NCBI GenBank assembly: GCA_947632525.1
Contig: CANRPQ010000017.1
Span: forward strand, 1-18,002
From: an uncultured Clostridia bacterium
GTDB lineage: Bacteria; Bacillota; Clostridia; TANB77; CAG-508
DNA length: 18,002 nt
Direction: 5' to 3'
Positions 1 to 6,162 of this stretch are shown piece after piece. The notes beneath the pieces were generated by a model. The model did no database searches. It had not been told where the DNA came from and worked only from the letters and a program-made list of their open reading frames with translations. Both the position numbers and the translations under genes were made by a program. Positions within the stretch are counted from its first letter, which is position 1. Every line of letters starts with the position of its first letter.

Positions 1-834
1 TACGAAAATACTGGAATTCAAGAGGGAGATAGGATTATTCAAATTAATGAAAATAACATTAATAACACAACAGACCTAATACAAGAAGTTAATTCAAGCA
101 ATGGAAATAAAATAAATGTAAAATATGTACATGATGAAGAAACCGTAACCGTAAGCATGAAACCTGCAAGAAGCGGGAGCAATGAATATAAATTAGGTTT
201 ATGGGTAAGAGATGCAGCTGCAGGAGTTGGAACTTTAACATTTTATGAGCCATCTACTGGTATGTTTGCTACTTTAGGACATGGAATATTAGATATAGAT
301 ACTTCTAACCTAATTCAAATAGCAAATGGAGAACTAGTTACTACAAATATTTTAGATATTCAAAAAGGGGAAAAGGGAACTCCGGGTGAAATTAGAGGAA
401 CAATCGAATCTGGATATACAATAGGGAAAATTTCAAAGAATACATCTTTTGGAGTATTTGGGGTTTTAAATTCACCTTCATATCTTTCAATTTCAGCCAA
501 AGATGAAATTGAAGTAGCTACTAGAGAGCAAATTAAAACTGGTCAAGCAGAGATTATATGTGAACTAGAAAATGGAAAAAAAGAGAACTATACAATAGAA
601 ATTCAAAAAATTTTTACAGGAAACAATGAAGATAATAAAAGTATGCTATTAAAAGTAACAGATGAAAGACTAATAGAAAAAACAGGTGGAATTATACAAG
701 GAATGAGTGGAGCACCTATTATTCAAAATGGAAAATTTGTTGGAGCAGTTACACATGTATTAGTAAATGACCCAACTATGGGATACGGTGTATTTGCTGA
801 TATTATGTTAAAACAAATGAAACAAGTAAATTAA
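1..834 (+). CDS. spoIVB: SpoIVB-like peptidase (family S55), 5' end missing
   Basis: The reading frame is already open at base 1, so the N-terminus lies outside the window. The first ~50 codons read as the end of a PDZ domain (GIQEGDRIIQIN, then a beta-rich tail). An S55 protease domain follows, with the catalytic His in TLGHGI (codon 280-282) and the catalytic Ser in GGIIQGMSGAPI (Ser codon 706-708). In Bacillus, SpoIVB is secreted from the forespore into the intermembrane space, where it cleaves SpoIVFA and triggers SpoIVFB processing of pro-sigma-K. The same role is inferred here. The His and Ser motifs are intact and the end GYGVFADIMLKQM is family-like, so the gene looks functional. An ATG at 157 is internal and is not the start. 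A transglutaminase-like gene follows after 47 nt. Confidence 0.93.
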   Translation, partial: YENTGIQEGDRIIQINENNINNTTDLIQEVNSSNGNKINVKYVHDEETVTVSMKPARSGSNEYKLGLWVRDAAAGVGTLTFYEPSTGMFATLGHGILDIDTSNLIQIANGELVTTNILDIQKGEKGTPGEIRGTIESGYTIGKISKNTSFGVFGVLNSPSYLSISAKDEIEVATREQIKTGQAEIICELENGKKENYTIEIQKIFTGNNEDNKSMLLKVTDERLIEKTGGIIQGMSGAPIIQNGKFVGAVTHVLVNDPTMGYGVFADIMLKQMKQVN

Positions 835-838
835 AAAT

Positions 839-865
839 TCAGATAAAAAGTATTCTTTTTTCTGA
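839..865 (+). other. A/T-rich stem-loop between spoIVB and the next gene
   Basis: TCAGA (839-843) pairs with TCTGA (861-865), and AAAAAG with CTTTTT inside it, around a TATT loop. It lies five bases after the spoIVB stop and just before the ribosome-binding site GAGAGGAAA of the next gene. It could be a weak terminator or a processing site, but the stem is A/U-rich and lacks a clean downstream U-tract. Confidence 0.4.
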
Positions 866-881
866 TAAAAGAGAGGAAAAC

Positions 882-2021
882 ATGAAAGAAAGTAAAATTG
901 TCACAGTTATAATTATAATACTAATCATTGCTATAGTAGGAGTTTTGGGATTTTTCATTTACACAATACTAATGGATACAACACAGACTGAGAGTAAACA
1001 GTTAGAAAATTATGCTGAAGTAAACCAAGGCGATAATATAGTGAAAAATGAAACAGTGCAAGATCCAATAGCAAATGAACAAGTACAAAACCAAACTATT
1101 ATTGACCCAATAATACCAAATGATGAAAACGAACAAACAGGGGAAGATTTTTTTACATCTACTTATTATTATAGCCAGTTAGATGAAACAGCTAAAATAA
1201 TTTATAATGGGCTAAAAGATAATAAGTCAAAGATGATTTCAGGAAACTATATAATAGACTATGGAACAGAGTTTAATACACTATTAAACAGTGATGGTGG
1301 AGAAGAAAAGTTAAATGAAGCTTTTCAATCTGCATGGAATGCATTTTCTTATGATAATATAGAATTATTTTATATAGATGCAACAAAAATAACTTTAATG
1401 AATGAATATCATAGTCTTGGAGGAATTAAAACTTACAAAATATCTATTGGTCCAGGTGACAATGCAAATTATTATTATAAAGAATTCCAAAGCCAAGCAG
1501 ATGTAGAAAATGCACAAAGATATCTTGAAAGTATAAAAGAACAAATTACAAATCAACTTTCTACAGATGATATAAAAACAAAAATAGAAAAAGTTCATAA
1601 TTGGCTTATTTATACTATTAATTACGAAGACAATGCAGATTCTAAAATGCAACATACAATATATGGTGCATTAAGAAATAAAAAGGCTGTATGTGAAGGA
1701 TATGCAAGAAGCTTTAAATACCTAATGGATGCAGTAGGGGTGCCATGTGTTCTTGTTTCAGGCACAGGAACAAATTCACAGGGGCAAACAGAAACTCATG
1801 CATGGAATTATGTACAAATTAATCAACAATGGTATGCAGTAGATGTTACTTGGGATGACCCTATTATACAAGGAGCAGGAGAGCAAACTAGTGAAATGAG
1901 AATGCAACATTTCTTAAAAGGCTCAGATGAATTCTTCAAAGACCATAAAGAAGATGGAAATATTTCAGAAAATAGTATGAATTTTAAATTCCCTCAATTA
2001 TCTAAAGAAAATTATATGTAA
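882..2021 (+). CDS. Membrane-anchored transglutaminase-like (papain-like fold) protein
   Basis: The protein has 379 residues. It has a short N-terminus, one strongly hydrophobic segment (about residues 6-30), then a low-complexity Asn/Gln/Glu-rich linker (about 35-95), consistent with a signal anchor and an extracytoplasmic body. The C-terminal third is a transglutaminase-like core with the full Cys-His-Asp triad: Cys271 in KAVCEGYA, His306 in ETHAWNYV and Asp321 in AVDVTWDDP. Proteins of this family act as proteases, amidases or cross-linkers of wall or coat material, and the substrate here is unknown. The start is supported by GAGAGG nine to ten bases upstream. The gene lies directly after spoIVB on the same strand, so a role in sporulation or the envelope is possible, but that is inference. 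No terminator is seen directly after it; the structured repeat at 2103-2264 follows. Confidence 0.85.
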   Translation: MKESKIVTVIIIILIIAIVGVLGFFIYTILMDTTQTESKQLENYAEVNQGDNIVKNETVQDPIANEQVQNQTIIDPIIPNDENEQTGEDFFTSTYYYSQLDETAKIIYNGLKDNKSKMISGNYIIDYGTEFNTLLNSDGGEEKLNEAFQSAWNAFSYDNIELFYIDATKITLMNEYHSLGGIKTYKISIGPGDNANYYYKEFQSQADVENAQRYLESIKEQITNQLSTDDIKTKIEKVHNWLIYTINYEDNADSKMQHTIYGALRNKKAVCEGYARSFKYLMDAVGVPCVLVSGTGTNSQGQTETHAWNYVQINQQWYAVDVTWDDPIIQGAGEQTSEMRMQHFLKGSDEFFKDHKEDGNISENSMNFKFPQLSKENYM

Positions 2022-2102
2022 TTAATGAAAATTAAGAAATAATTAAGTAAATAGAATTGAAAAATAATTAAATAAATAATTAAAACAAAATTAAATAATA
2101 AG

Positions 2103-2264
2103 AAATGAACTATACATCTATAATAAAGCGTAGACCGCGCAGTGTTTGAGCGAAGCGAGCATGAAGCACCTTTCTTAAATTCGTACCAAGAAATCTTTGA
2201 TTTCTTGTGTACAATACAAGGTGCGACAGCAAGGTCAAGCGGATTATAGATGTATAGTTCATTT
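2103..2264 (+). repeat. Structured intergenic repeat, copy A (nested stems)
   Basis: A 162-nt element lies between two convergent genes. Its outer arms (2103-2124 and 2243-2264) are a perfect 22-bp inverted repeat. Inside are GACC/GGTC (2133-2136 with 2233-2236), GCACCTT/AAGGTGC (2166-2172 with 2218-2224) and a terminal hairpin with CAAGAAATC/GATTTCTTG (2187-2207). The parts outside the stems (AAAGCG, CGCGCAG, GCGAAGCG, CGACAGCAAGG, CAAGCG) recur in copy B at 17737-17909, while every stem differs in sequence yet still pairs. This points to a conserved folded RNA or single-stranded DNA. I could not match it to a named family. The orientation is set to the strand on which both copies read the same way. 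Confidence 0.85.
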
Positions 2265-2288
2265 ATATTGGTTATTATTATATATTAA

Positions 2289-3683
2289 TTAATTTAATTC
2301 ATCTTCAACTAACATTGGACCAATTGAGGTAACTGTACCAGCCCCCAATGTTAAAACAATATCATTTTCTACAGTATGTTCTTTTAAATATTTTACTATC
2401 TCATCAAAATTAGAAATGTATAAACACTTCTTTCCGTAAGAATGTAACTTATTTACTAAGTCTTGAGAGGAAACATTATAAATATTATCTTCTCTAGCAG
2501 CATAAATATCAGTAACAATTACATTGTCAAAATCTAAAAGTGCCTTTGCAAAATCATTTAATAAAGTTTTAGTTCTACTATAGGTATGTGGTTGAAATAC
2601 AACCCAAGATTGTCTATATTGTTTTTGCTTTAATGCATTTGCAACAGCTTTAATCTCTGTAGGGTGATGACCATAATCATCATATACATTAACACCTCTA
2701 TTAAAAGATCCAACATATTCAAATCTTCTATGAGCACCTGTATATTTTTTAAGAGCATTTTTCATATCTTCTTTTTCTATTCCATATTCATGACAAACAC
2801 TAATACAAGCCAAAGCATTTAAAACATTGTGAATTCCAGGAACAGATAAATATATAGTTTTATAAAAATTATTATTATAATAGACATCAAAAGTAGGGAA
2901 ACCATTACTATTAAAAGTAATATTTCTAGCAAAGAAATTAGCAGACTCATTTTCTATTCCATATGTAACAGTTTTAGCTTGAGTATTCCTAGCAATTGCT
3001 CTACAATTTTCATCATCCCAATTGATTACTAATAATCCATCTTCTGGCAATAATTTCACGTAATTACCAAAAGAATGCACAATATTTTCTAAAGTACCAA
3101 AATAATCTAAGTGATCATTATCTATATTTAATATAACTTCTGTTTTAGGAAATAATTTTAAGTAACTTTCTACATATTCACATGCTTCAATAATAAAATA
3201 ATCACTACAACCAACACGATAATTACCATCTATTGATTTTAAATATGCACCAACTTGAATAGATGGATCTTTATGAGCTTCTAAAAAGCACATTGAAATC
3301 ATAGATGTAGTAGTAGTTTTTCCGTGTGTACCAGAAATACAAATAGTATCACGAAAAGCTTTAGTAATTTTACCTAAAAAGGTACCTCTTTCAATAGTAG
3401 GAATATTTAATTCGTGAGCTCTAATAAGTTCAACATCATCTTTACGAATAGCAGCACTATAAACAACAACATCTGCTTTTTCTACATCCTGTAAATTGTG
3501 ACCAATTGTTACGGGAATACCTTTACTTAATAATTTATCTGTTACTTCTGATCTAGTAGAGTCAGAACCTGTTACATAAAATCCCCAAAATTTTAAAATT
3601 TCAGCAATTCCACTCATACTAATTCCGCCAATACCAATCATATGTATATGTTTATACTGCCTTAAATCTTCTATATTTACCAA
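2289..3683 (-). CDS. murC: UDP-N-acetylmuramate--L-alanine ligase MurC
   Basis: This cytoplasmic enzyme adds L-Ala to UDP-MurNAc using ATP, the first step of the peptidoglycan stem peptide. It has 464 residues, slightly longer than many MurC proteins. Visible motifs are the N-terminal GIGGISMSG (17-25), the ATP-binding SGTHGKTTTT (117-126), the Firmicute-type EACEY (167-171), NIDNDHLDYF (187-196), DDYGHHPTE (335-343), FQPHTYSRT (363-371) and TLGAGT (445-450). The start codon is TTG, chosen because AAAGGGGTG lies eight bases upstream and the sequence is full length from there. The gene stands alone, divergent from spoVG, with its own promoter at 3721-3749. Its 3' end faces the structured repeat, and no classical terminator is evident. 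Confidence 0.96.
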   Translation of the reverse strand: MVNIEDLRQYKHIHMIGIGGISMSGIAEILKFWGFYVTGSDSTRSEVTDKLLSKGIPVTIGHNLQDVEKADVVVYSAAIRKDDVELIRAHELNIPTIERGTFLGKITKAFRDTICISGTHGKTTTTSMISMCFLEAHKDPSIQVGAYLKSIDGNYRVGCSDYFIIEACEYVESYLKLFPKTEVILNIDNDHLDYFGTLENIVHSFGNYVKLLPEDGLLVINWDDENCRAIARNTQAKTVTYGIENESANFFARNITFNSNGFPTFDVYYNNNFYKTIYLSVPGIHNVLNALACISVCHEYGIEKEDMKNALKKYTGAHRRFEYVGSFNRGVNVYDDYGHHPTEIKAVANALKQKQYRQSWVVFQPHTYSRTKTLLNDFAKALLDFDNVIVTDIYAAREDNIYNVSSQDLVNKLHSYGKKCLYISNFDEIVKYLKEHTVENDIVLTLGAGTVTSIGPMLVEDELN

Positions 3684-3720
3684 AAAAATAACACCCCTTT
3701 ATGTAATATTTGCATGTTTA

Positions 3721-3749
3721 ATTATATACTTTAAGATAGTTTTTTTCAA
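3721..3749 (-). promoter_or_regulatory. Sigma-A-type promoter of murC
   Basis: Read on the minus strand, a TTGAAA -35 box (3744-3749) and a TATAAT -10 box (3721-3726) are separated by 17 bases. The predicted start lies near 3714, giving a leader of about 30 nt that carries the murC ribosome-binding site. Confidence 0.75.
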
Positions 3750-3865
3750 TACATTTATTGATTTTTATAAAATTATTATATATGTTATGATTATAAAATA
3801 AAAACTGTGAGAGAATATATAATAACTGCTAATAAATAAAAAAAATAAAATAATTGTAAAATAAA

Positions 3866-3894
3866 GAAGGAAAAATTATATTTTTGGCGAATAA
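3866..3894 (+). promoter_or_regulatory. Sigma-H-type promoter of spoVG
   Basis: GAAGGAAAA (3866-3874) fits the sigma-H -35 consensus RnAGGAwww, and GGCGAATAA (3886-3894) fits the -10 consensus RnnGAATww. The spacer is 11 bases, as in Bacillus sigma-H promoters. The upstream DNA is extremely A/T-rich, as at the classic B. subtilis spoVG promoter. Transcription would begin near 3902, about 45 nt before the start codon. Confidence 0.75.
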
Positions 3895-3945
3895 TATAAT
3901 TGTACATAAGAAATGTATAAAAAACTGGAAAGGAAGGTACTTAAA

Positions 3946-4233
3946 ATGCAAATTACAGATGTACGTTTAAGAAAAGTAAATTCAGAAAACAGAATGAAAG
4001 CTGTTGCTTCTGTGACATTTGATAACGAATTTGTTGTTCATGACATTAAAGTTATTGAAAGTCAAAATGGATTATTTATTGCTATGCCAAGCAGAAAAAC
4101 TCCAAATGGAGAATTTAAGGATATAGCTCATCCAATTAATGCTGATACTAGAGAGAAGATTCAAAAAGCTATATTAGAAGCTTATGAAGCTCCAGAAACT
4201 GAAGAAACTACAGACACAGAATCAGCAGAATAA
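3946..4233 (+). CDS. spoVG: SpoVG, RNA/DNA-binding regulator of septation and envelope genes
   Basis: The protein has 95 residues, close to the 97 of the B. subtilis protein. It opens with MQITDVRLRKV and contains AVASVTFDNEFVVHDIKVI and FIAMPSRKTPNGEFKDIAHPI, all hallmarks of SpoVG, with an acidic Glu/Thr-rich tail. SpoVG affects asymmetric septation in Bacillus and binds nucleic acids in several species. An upstream in-frame ATG at 3913 is rejected: GGAAGG sits just before 3946 and the family begins at this Met. The gene is preceded by a sigma-H-type promoter and followed by a strong terminator at 4251-4284, so it is probably monocistronic. Confidence 0.95.
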   Translation: MQITDVRLRKVNSENRMKAVASVTFDNEFVVHDIKVIESQNGLFIAMPSRKTPNGEFKDIAHPINADTREKIQKAILEAYEAPETEETTDTESAE

Positions 4234-4250
4234 TAAATAAAATAATTAAA

Positions 4251-4284
4251 AAAAGAACCACTTTAGTAAAAGTGGTTCTTTTTT
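4251..4284. terminator. Bidirectional intrinsic terminator
   Basis: AAGAACCACTTT (4253-4264) pairs with AAAGTGGTTCTT (4269-4280) around a 4-nt loop. A T-run follows on the plus strand and an A-run precedes it, so it can end spoVG transcripts and also those of the convergent minus-strand gene ending at 4292. Confidence 0.92.
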
Positions 4285-4291
4285 CGGTGGT

Positions 4292-4723
4292 TTAATTCTT
4301 GTCTCCATACACTGAAAAGAATTGATTGAGCTTCTTCTCCATAGACTCATTAAGAGCCTTTACAGAGAAAACAACGGAGTTGTCTTGCTGGAAAGCAGTG
4401 ATTTTGCACCTAAGCGAGCTTGACATATTAAGCTTGGAGCAAACAATGCTAACCTTCTCCAGAGAAGAAACAGTGACGAAAGTGAGCTCATCAGACGAAG
4501 AATCCTGACAATTGACCAAAATTTTGATGTAAACACGATTTTCGGCCTGTTTGGTAATTGAAAAGCAACTACCACTCGGAATATCATAGCCCATATTCAT
4601 CCTAATCAGCGTAGAGAACGTAGTTCTGCCCGTCAGCGACCTTCTGGACAGCTGAAGGGTAAACCTAAAGTCTTTAGGACTCCACCGAGATTGGGGGTGT
4701 TGCGGACTACCATTAGATGCCAT
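4292..4723 (-). CDS. Unrecognised 143-residue protein, foreign base composition
   Basis: I do not recognise the family. The gene looks real: AGGAGGT lies eight bases before the ATG, a TTTACA-17-TATAAT promoter lies upstream, and a terminator lies downstream. The product begins MASNGSPQHPQSRWSPKDF, has a polar basic N-terminal third, then alternating hydrophobic residues suggesting a beta-rich body (IKILVNC, LTFVTVSSLEKVSIVCSKL, VVFSVKAL). It has four Cys and no signal peptide or membrane segment. By hand count its G+C is a little over 40%, and it uses CTG, ACG, TCG, CGG and CTC freely, unlike its neighbours. This suggests horizontal acquisition. It shares promoter layout and a 5'-end hairpin loop with the small gene at 4951-5121. 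Confidence 0.75.
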   Translation of the reverse strand: MASNGSPQHPQSRWSPKDFRFTLQLSRRSLTGRTTFSTLIRMNMGYDIPSGSCFSITKQAENRVYIKILVNCQDSSSDELTFVTVSSLEKVSIVCSKLNMSSSLRCKITAFQQDNSVVFSVKALNESMEKKLNQFFSVYGDKN

Positions 4724-4748
4724 ATACTAATACCTCCTAAAATTTTAT

Positions 4749-4764
4749 ATAGGATATTACCTAT
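4749..4764 (-). promoter_or_regulatory. 5'-terminal stem-loop with TAATAT loop (143-residue gene)
   Basis: On the minus strand ATAGG-TAATAT-CCTAT forms a 5-bp stem with a six-base loop, starting only a few bases after the predicted transcription start (near 4767). The gene at 4951-5121 has the same loop with a different stem. A role in mRNA stability is a reasonable inference. Confidence 0.6.
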
Positions 4765-4773
4765 GTAACTATT

Positions 4774-4802
4774 ATTATACCATAAAAATGAAATTATGTA
4801 AA
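4774..4802 (-). promoter_or_regulatory. Sigma-A-type promoter of the 143-residue gene
   Basis: Read on the minus strand, TTTACA (4797-4802) and TATAAT (4774-4779) are separated by 17 bases. The 5' UTR would be about 44 nt. Confidence 0.78.
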
Positions 4803-4904
4803 ATTACATATAAAAATGATATACTTAGCGTATTTGTTTCTATATAATTTATTTAAATTTTTTATTTTCTCCCAAATATTTAACTTACAACTAAAAAATA
4901 TAAA

Positions 4905-4939
4905 CTAAAAGAAGTGAAGAATTTCTTCACTTCTTTTAG
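4905..4939 (-). terminator. Intrinsic terminator of the 56-residue gene
   Basis: The arms CTAAAAGAAGTGAAGAA (4905-4921) and its complement (4923-4939) form a 17-bp near-perfect stem. On the minus strand it is followed by TTTATATTTTTT. It starts 12 bases after the stop codon at 4951. Confidence 0.85.
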
Positions 4940-4950
4940 CAGGGTTGCCT

Positions 4951-5121
4951 TCAGTTCAAAACCAAGGCGTATTCATCATTCCCCAAAGGGATGATCTTCT
5001 TGACCTTTCCCGTCTTCACCTCATCATACATTTGCTTTTTGGTGGCGAAGACAGTAGAAGGCTGAAGGAACAGGTTGCGACGGCTGATGTTGTTGCCATA
5101 AATGGATTCGAAGATAGACAT
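4951..5121 (-). CDS. Unrecognised 56-residue protein, foreign base composition
   Basis: A short gene I do not recognise. It reads MSIFESIYGNNISRRNLFLQ and continues with a Lys-rich stretch (KKQMYDEVKTGKVKKI) to the end PLGNDEYALVLN. There is no membrane segment or signal peptide. Support comes from AAGGGTGG six bases before the ATG, a TTGATT-17-TATAAT promoter, and an intrinsic terminator just after the stop. Codon choice (AAC, ATC, CGC, CTG, GCC, ACC) and a G+C near 45% by hand count stand out against the A/T-ending codons of the flanking genes and match the gene at 4292-4723. The two probably arrived together or belong to one small system. The charged, compact sequence could suit a small binding protein, but no function can be assigned. 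Confidence 0.7.
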   Translation of the reverse strand: MSIFESIYGNNISRRNLFLQPSTVFATKKQMYDEVKTGKVKKIIPLGNDEYALVLN

Positions 5122-5147
5122 TTTGTACCACCCTTTTTTTAAAGATT

Positions 5148-5163
5148 CCTGTATATTAACAGG
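5148..5163 (-). promoter_or_regulatory. 5'-terminal stem-loop with TAATAT loop (56-residue gene)
   Basis: On the minus strand CCTGT-TAATAT-ACAGG forms a 5-bp stem around the same six-base loop seen at 4749-4764. It begins about five bases after the predicted transcription start (near 5168). Confidence 0.6.
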
Positions 5164-5174
5164 TTATAAATTAT

Positions 5175-5203
5175 ATTATATCATAAAATTAGATCAAAAT
5201 CAA
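5175..5203 (-). promoter_or_regulatory. Sigma-A-type promoter of the 56-residue gene
   Basis: Read on the minus strand, TTGATT (5198-5203) and TATAAT (5175-5180) are separated by 17 bases. Between this promoter and the divergent rpsJ promoter (5204-5449) I see only A/T-rich DNA with no supportable gene or repeat. Confidence 0.75.
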
Positions 5204-5449
5204 ATTTTATGTAAATAAAATTGGTAAAAATAGGAAAAATATATATGAAATATAAAAAAATTATATAAATATAAAATTAGAAATTATATATAATTTGTAA
5301 ATGTTAAAATAAAACTGATATAAGAATTTAAAGTAAAATTGATAGAATTTTATAAGTGTTATTTTAACTTTTACCATACAATATTTTTATATTGTCAAAC
5401 TACTTTTTTACTTAACATATCAAATACAACAAAAATTTTAAAAAAACAG

Positions 5450-5478
5450 TTGACATTAGGGAAGAAGCGTTGTATAAT
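5450..5478 (+). promoter_or_regulatory. Consensus sigma-A promoter of the S10-spc operon
   Basis: TTGACA (5450-5455) and TATAAT (5473-5478) are separated by exactly 17 bases, a perfect consensus as expected for a strong ribosomal-protein promoter. An A-rich tract lies just upstream (5430-5447) and may act as an UP element. Transcription should start near 5485. Confidence 0.92.
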
Positions 5479-5484
5479 AATTAA

Positions 5485-5757
5485 GCATGTATTTGGCGAT
5501 GAAGTAAGATGTGGCTACAAATTTATATTTATTATAAGTTTGGAGGGAACTCTTATGGAGTATGTCGTGGCTTAGACCAAGGCGGTAAGTTAACAGATAA
5601 AGCACTTATCCCAAGTTTTCTTAGCTATATAGCTAAGATACAATCATGCAAGCTTGGGTTTTAATATTGGTAATAAATGAAACACCAGGGTGCGTTATAA
5701 CTTCCGACCAATAGAGAGGCTTTAAAGCCTTGAAAATTTTAGAAGGAGGGAATTTAA
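5485..5757 (+). promoter_or_regulatory. Folded 5' leader of rpsJ (candidate r-protein autoregulatory RNA)
   Basis: About 270 nt lie between the predicted start and rpsJ. Stems read directly are: CTTA..CC with GGTAAG (5571-5578 with 5584-5589); CCCAAG (5610-5615) with CTTGGG (5653-5658), enclosing the perfect palindrome at 5619-5638 and followed by TTTT, so a possible attenuator; ATTGGT (5666-5671) with ACCAAT (5707-5712), enclosing CACC/GGTG; and the hairpin AGGCTTTAAAGCCT (5717-5730). A small ORF at 5555-5575 lies near the start. In E. coli the S10 leader is controlled by L4. A similar feedback role here is inference, because I cannot match the fold to a named family. Confidence 0.7.
5555..5575 (+). 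CDS. Possible six-codon leader peptide (MEYVVA)
   Basis: ATG GAG TAT GTC GTG GCT TAG lies 70 nt into the leader. A perfect GGAGGG (5542-5547) sits seven bases before the ATG, as good as any ribosome-binding site in the window. It may be translated to control downstream folding, or the GGAGGG may simply be part of an RNA structure. The stop overlaps the first leader stem (5571-5589). Confidence 0.5.
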   Translation: MEYVVA

Positions 5758-6090
5758 ATGGCAACAAAGAAAGAAACTACAGTAACAAGCGAAAAAATCA
5801 GAATAAGACTAAAAGCTTATGATTCAGTTGTTTTAGAACAGTCTGCTGAAAAAATAGTAGATACTGCTAAAAAAACAGGAGCTAAAGTATCAGGTCCTAT
5901 TCCATTACCAACAGAAAAGGAAATTATTACAATTTTACGTTCTCCACACAAAGACAAAGATTCAAGAGAACAATTTGAAATGAGAACACATAAAAGAGTA
6001 ATTGACATTCTTTATCCAACACAAAAAACAGTTGATAGCTTAATGAAAATTGATTTACCAGCTGGTGTTGATATCGAAATAAAATTATAA
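5758..6090 (+). CDS. rpsJ: 30S ribosomal protein S10
   Basis: This 30S head protein also acts as NusE in antitermination. It has 110 residues, against the usual ~102; the excess is an N-terminal extension (MATKKETTVTSE) before the conserved KIRIRLKAYDSVVLEQSAEKIVDTA core. The family motifs GAKVSGPIPLPTE, SPHKDKDSREQFEMRTHKR and PAGVDIEIKL are present. The start is fixed by AGAAGGAGGG seven bases before the ATG. It is the first gene of the operon, behind the leader at 5485-5757. The fus/tuf genes that often precede rpsJ are not here. Confidence 0.98.
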   Translation: MATKKETTVTSEKIRIRLKAYDSVVLEQSAEKIVDTAKKTGAKVSGPIPLPTEKEIITILRSPHKDKDSREQFEMRTHKRVIDILYPTQKTVDSLMKIDLPAGVDIEIKL

Positions 6091-6105
6091 AAAACATAAA
6101 GCTAT

Positions 6106-6147
6106 GCTGGTATAACGTTATAGTCTAACGAAATTTAAAATATCAGC
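6106..6147 (+). other. Stem-loop between rpsJ and rplC
   Basis: GCTGGTAT (6106-6113) pairs with ATATCAGC (6140-6147) with one G-U pair, enclosing CGTTA/TAACG (6116-6120 with 6126-6130). It ends four bases before the rplC ribosome-binding site TGGAGGAA and could modulate rplC translation. Confidence 0.5.
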
Positions 6148-6162
6148 CAATGGAGGAAAAAA

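Noticed and set aside
2103..2264. Copy A as a simple rho-independent terminator for the convergent genes
   Set aside because: The fold is far longer than needed, has no T-tract after the outer stem, and recurs with conserved internal blocks at 17737-17909.
4326..4587. Overlapping frames inside the 143-residue foreign gene
   Set aside because: They lack ribosome-binding sites. Only the minus-strand frame at 4292-4723 has a promoter, AGGAGGT and a terminator in register.
5339..5575. Open frame of 78 codons upstream of rpsJ
   Set aside because: It spans the consensus promoter at 5450-5478, has no ribosome-binding site and encodes a low-complexity Phe/Ile/Lys string. Only its last six codons (5555-5575) have an initiation signal.
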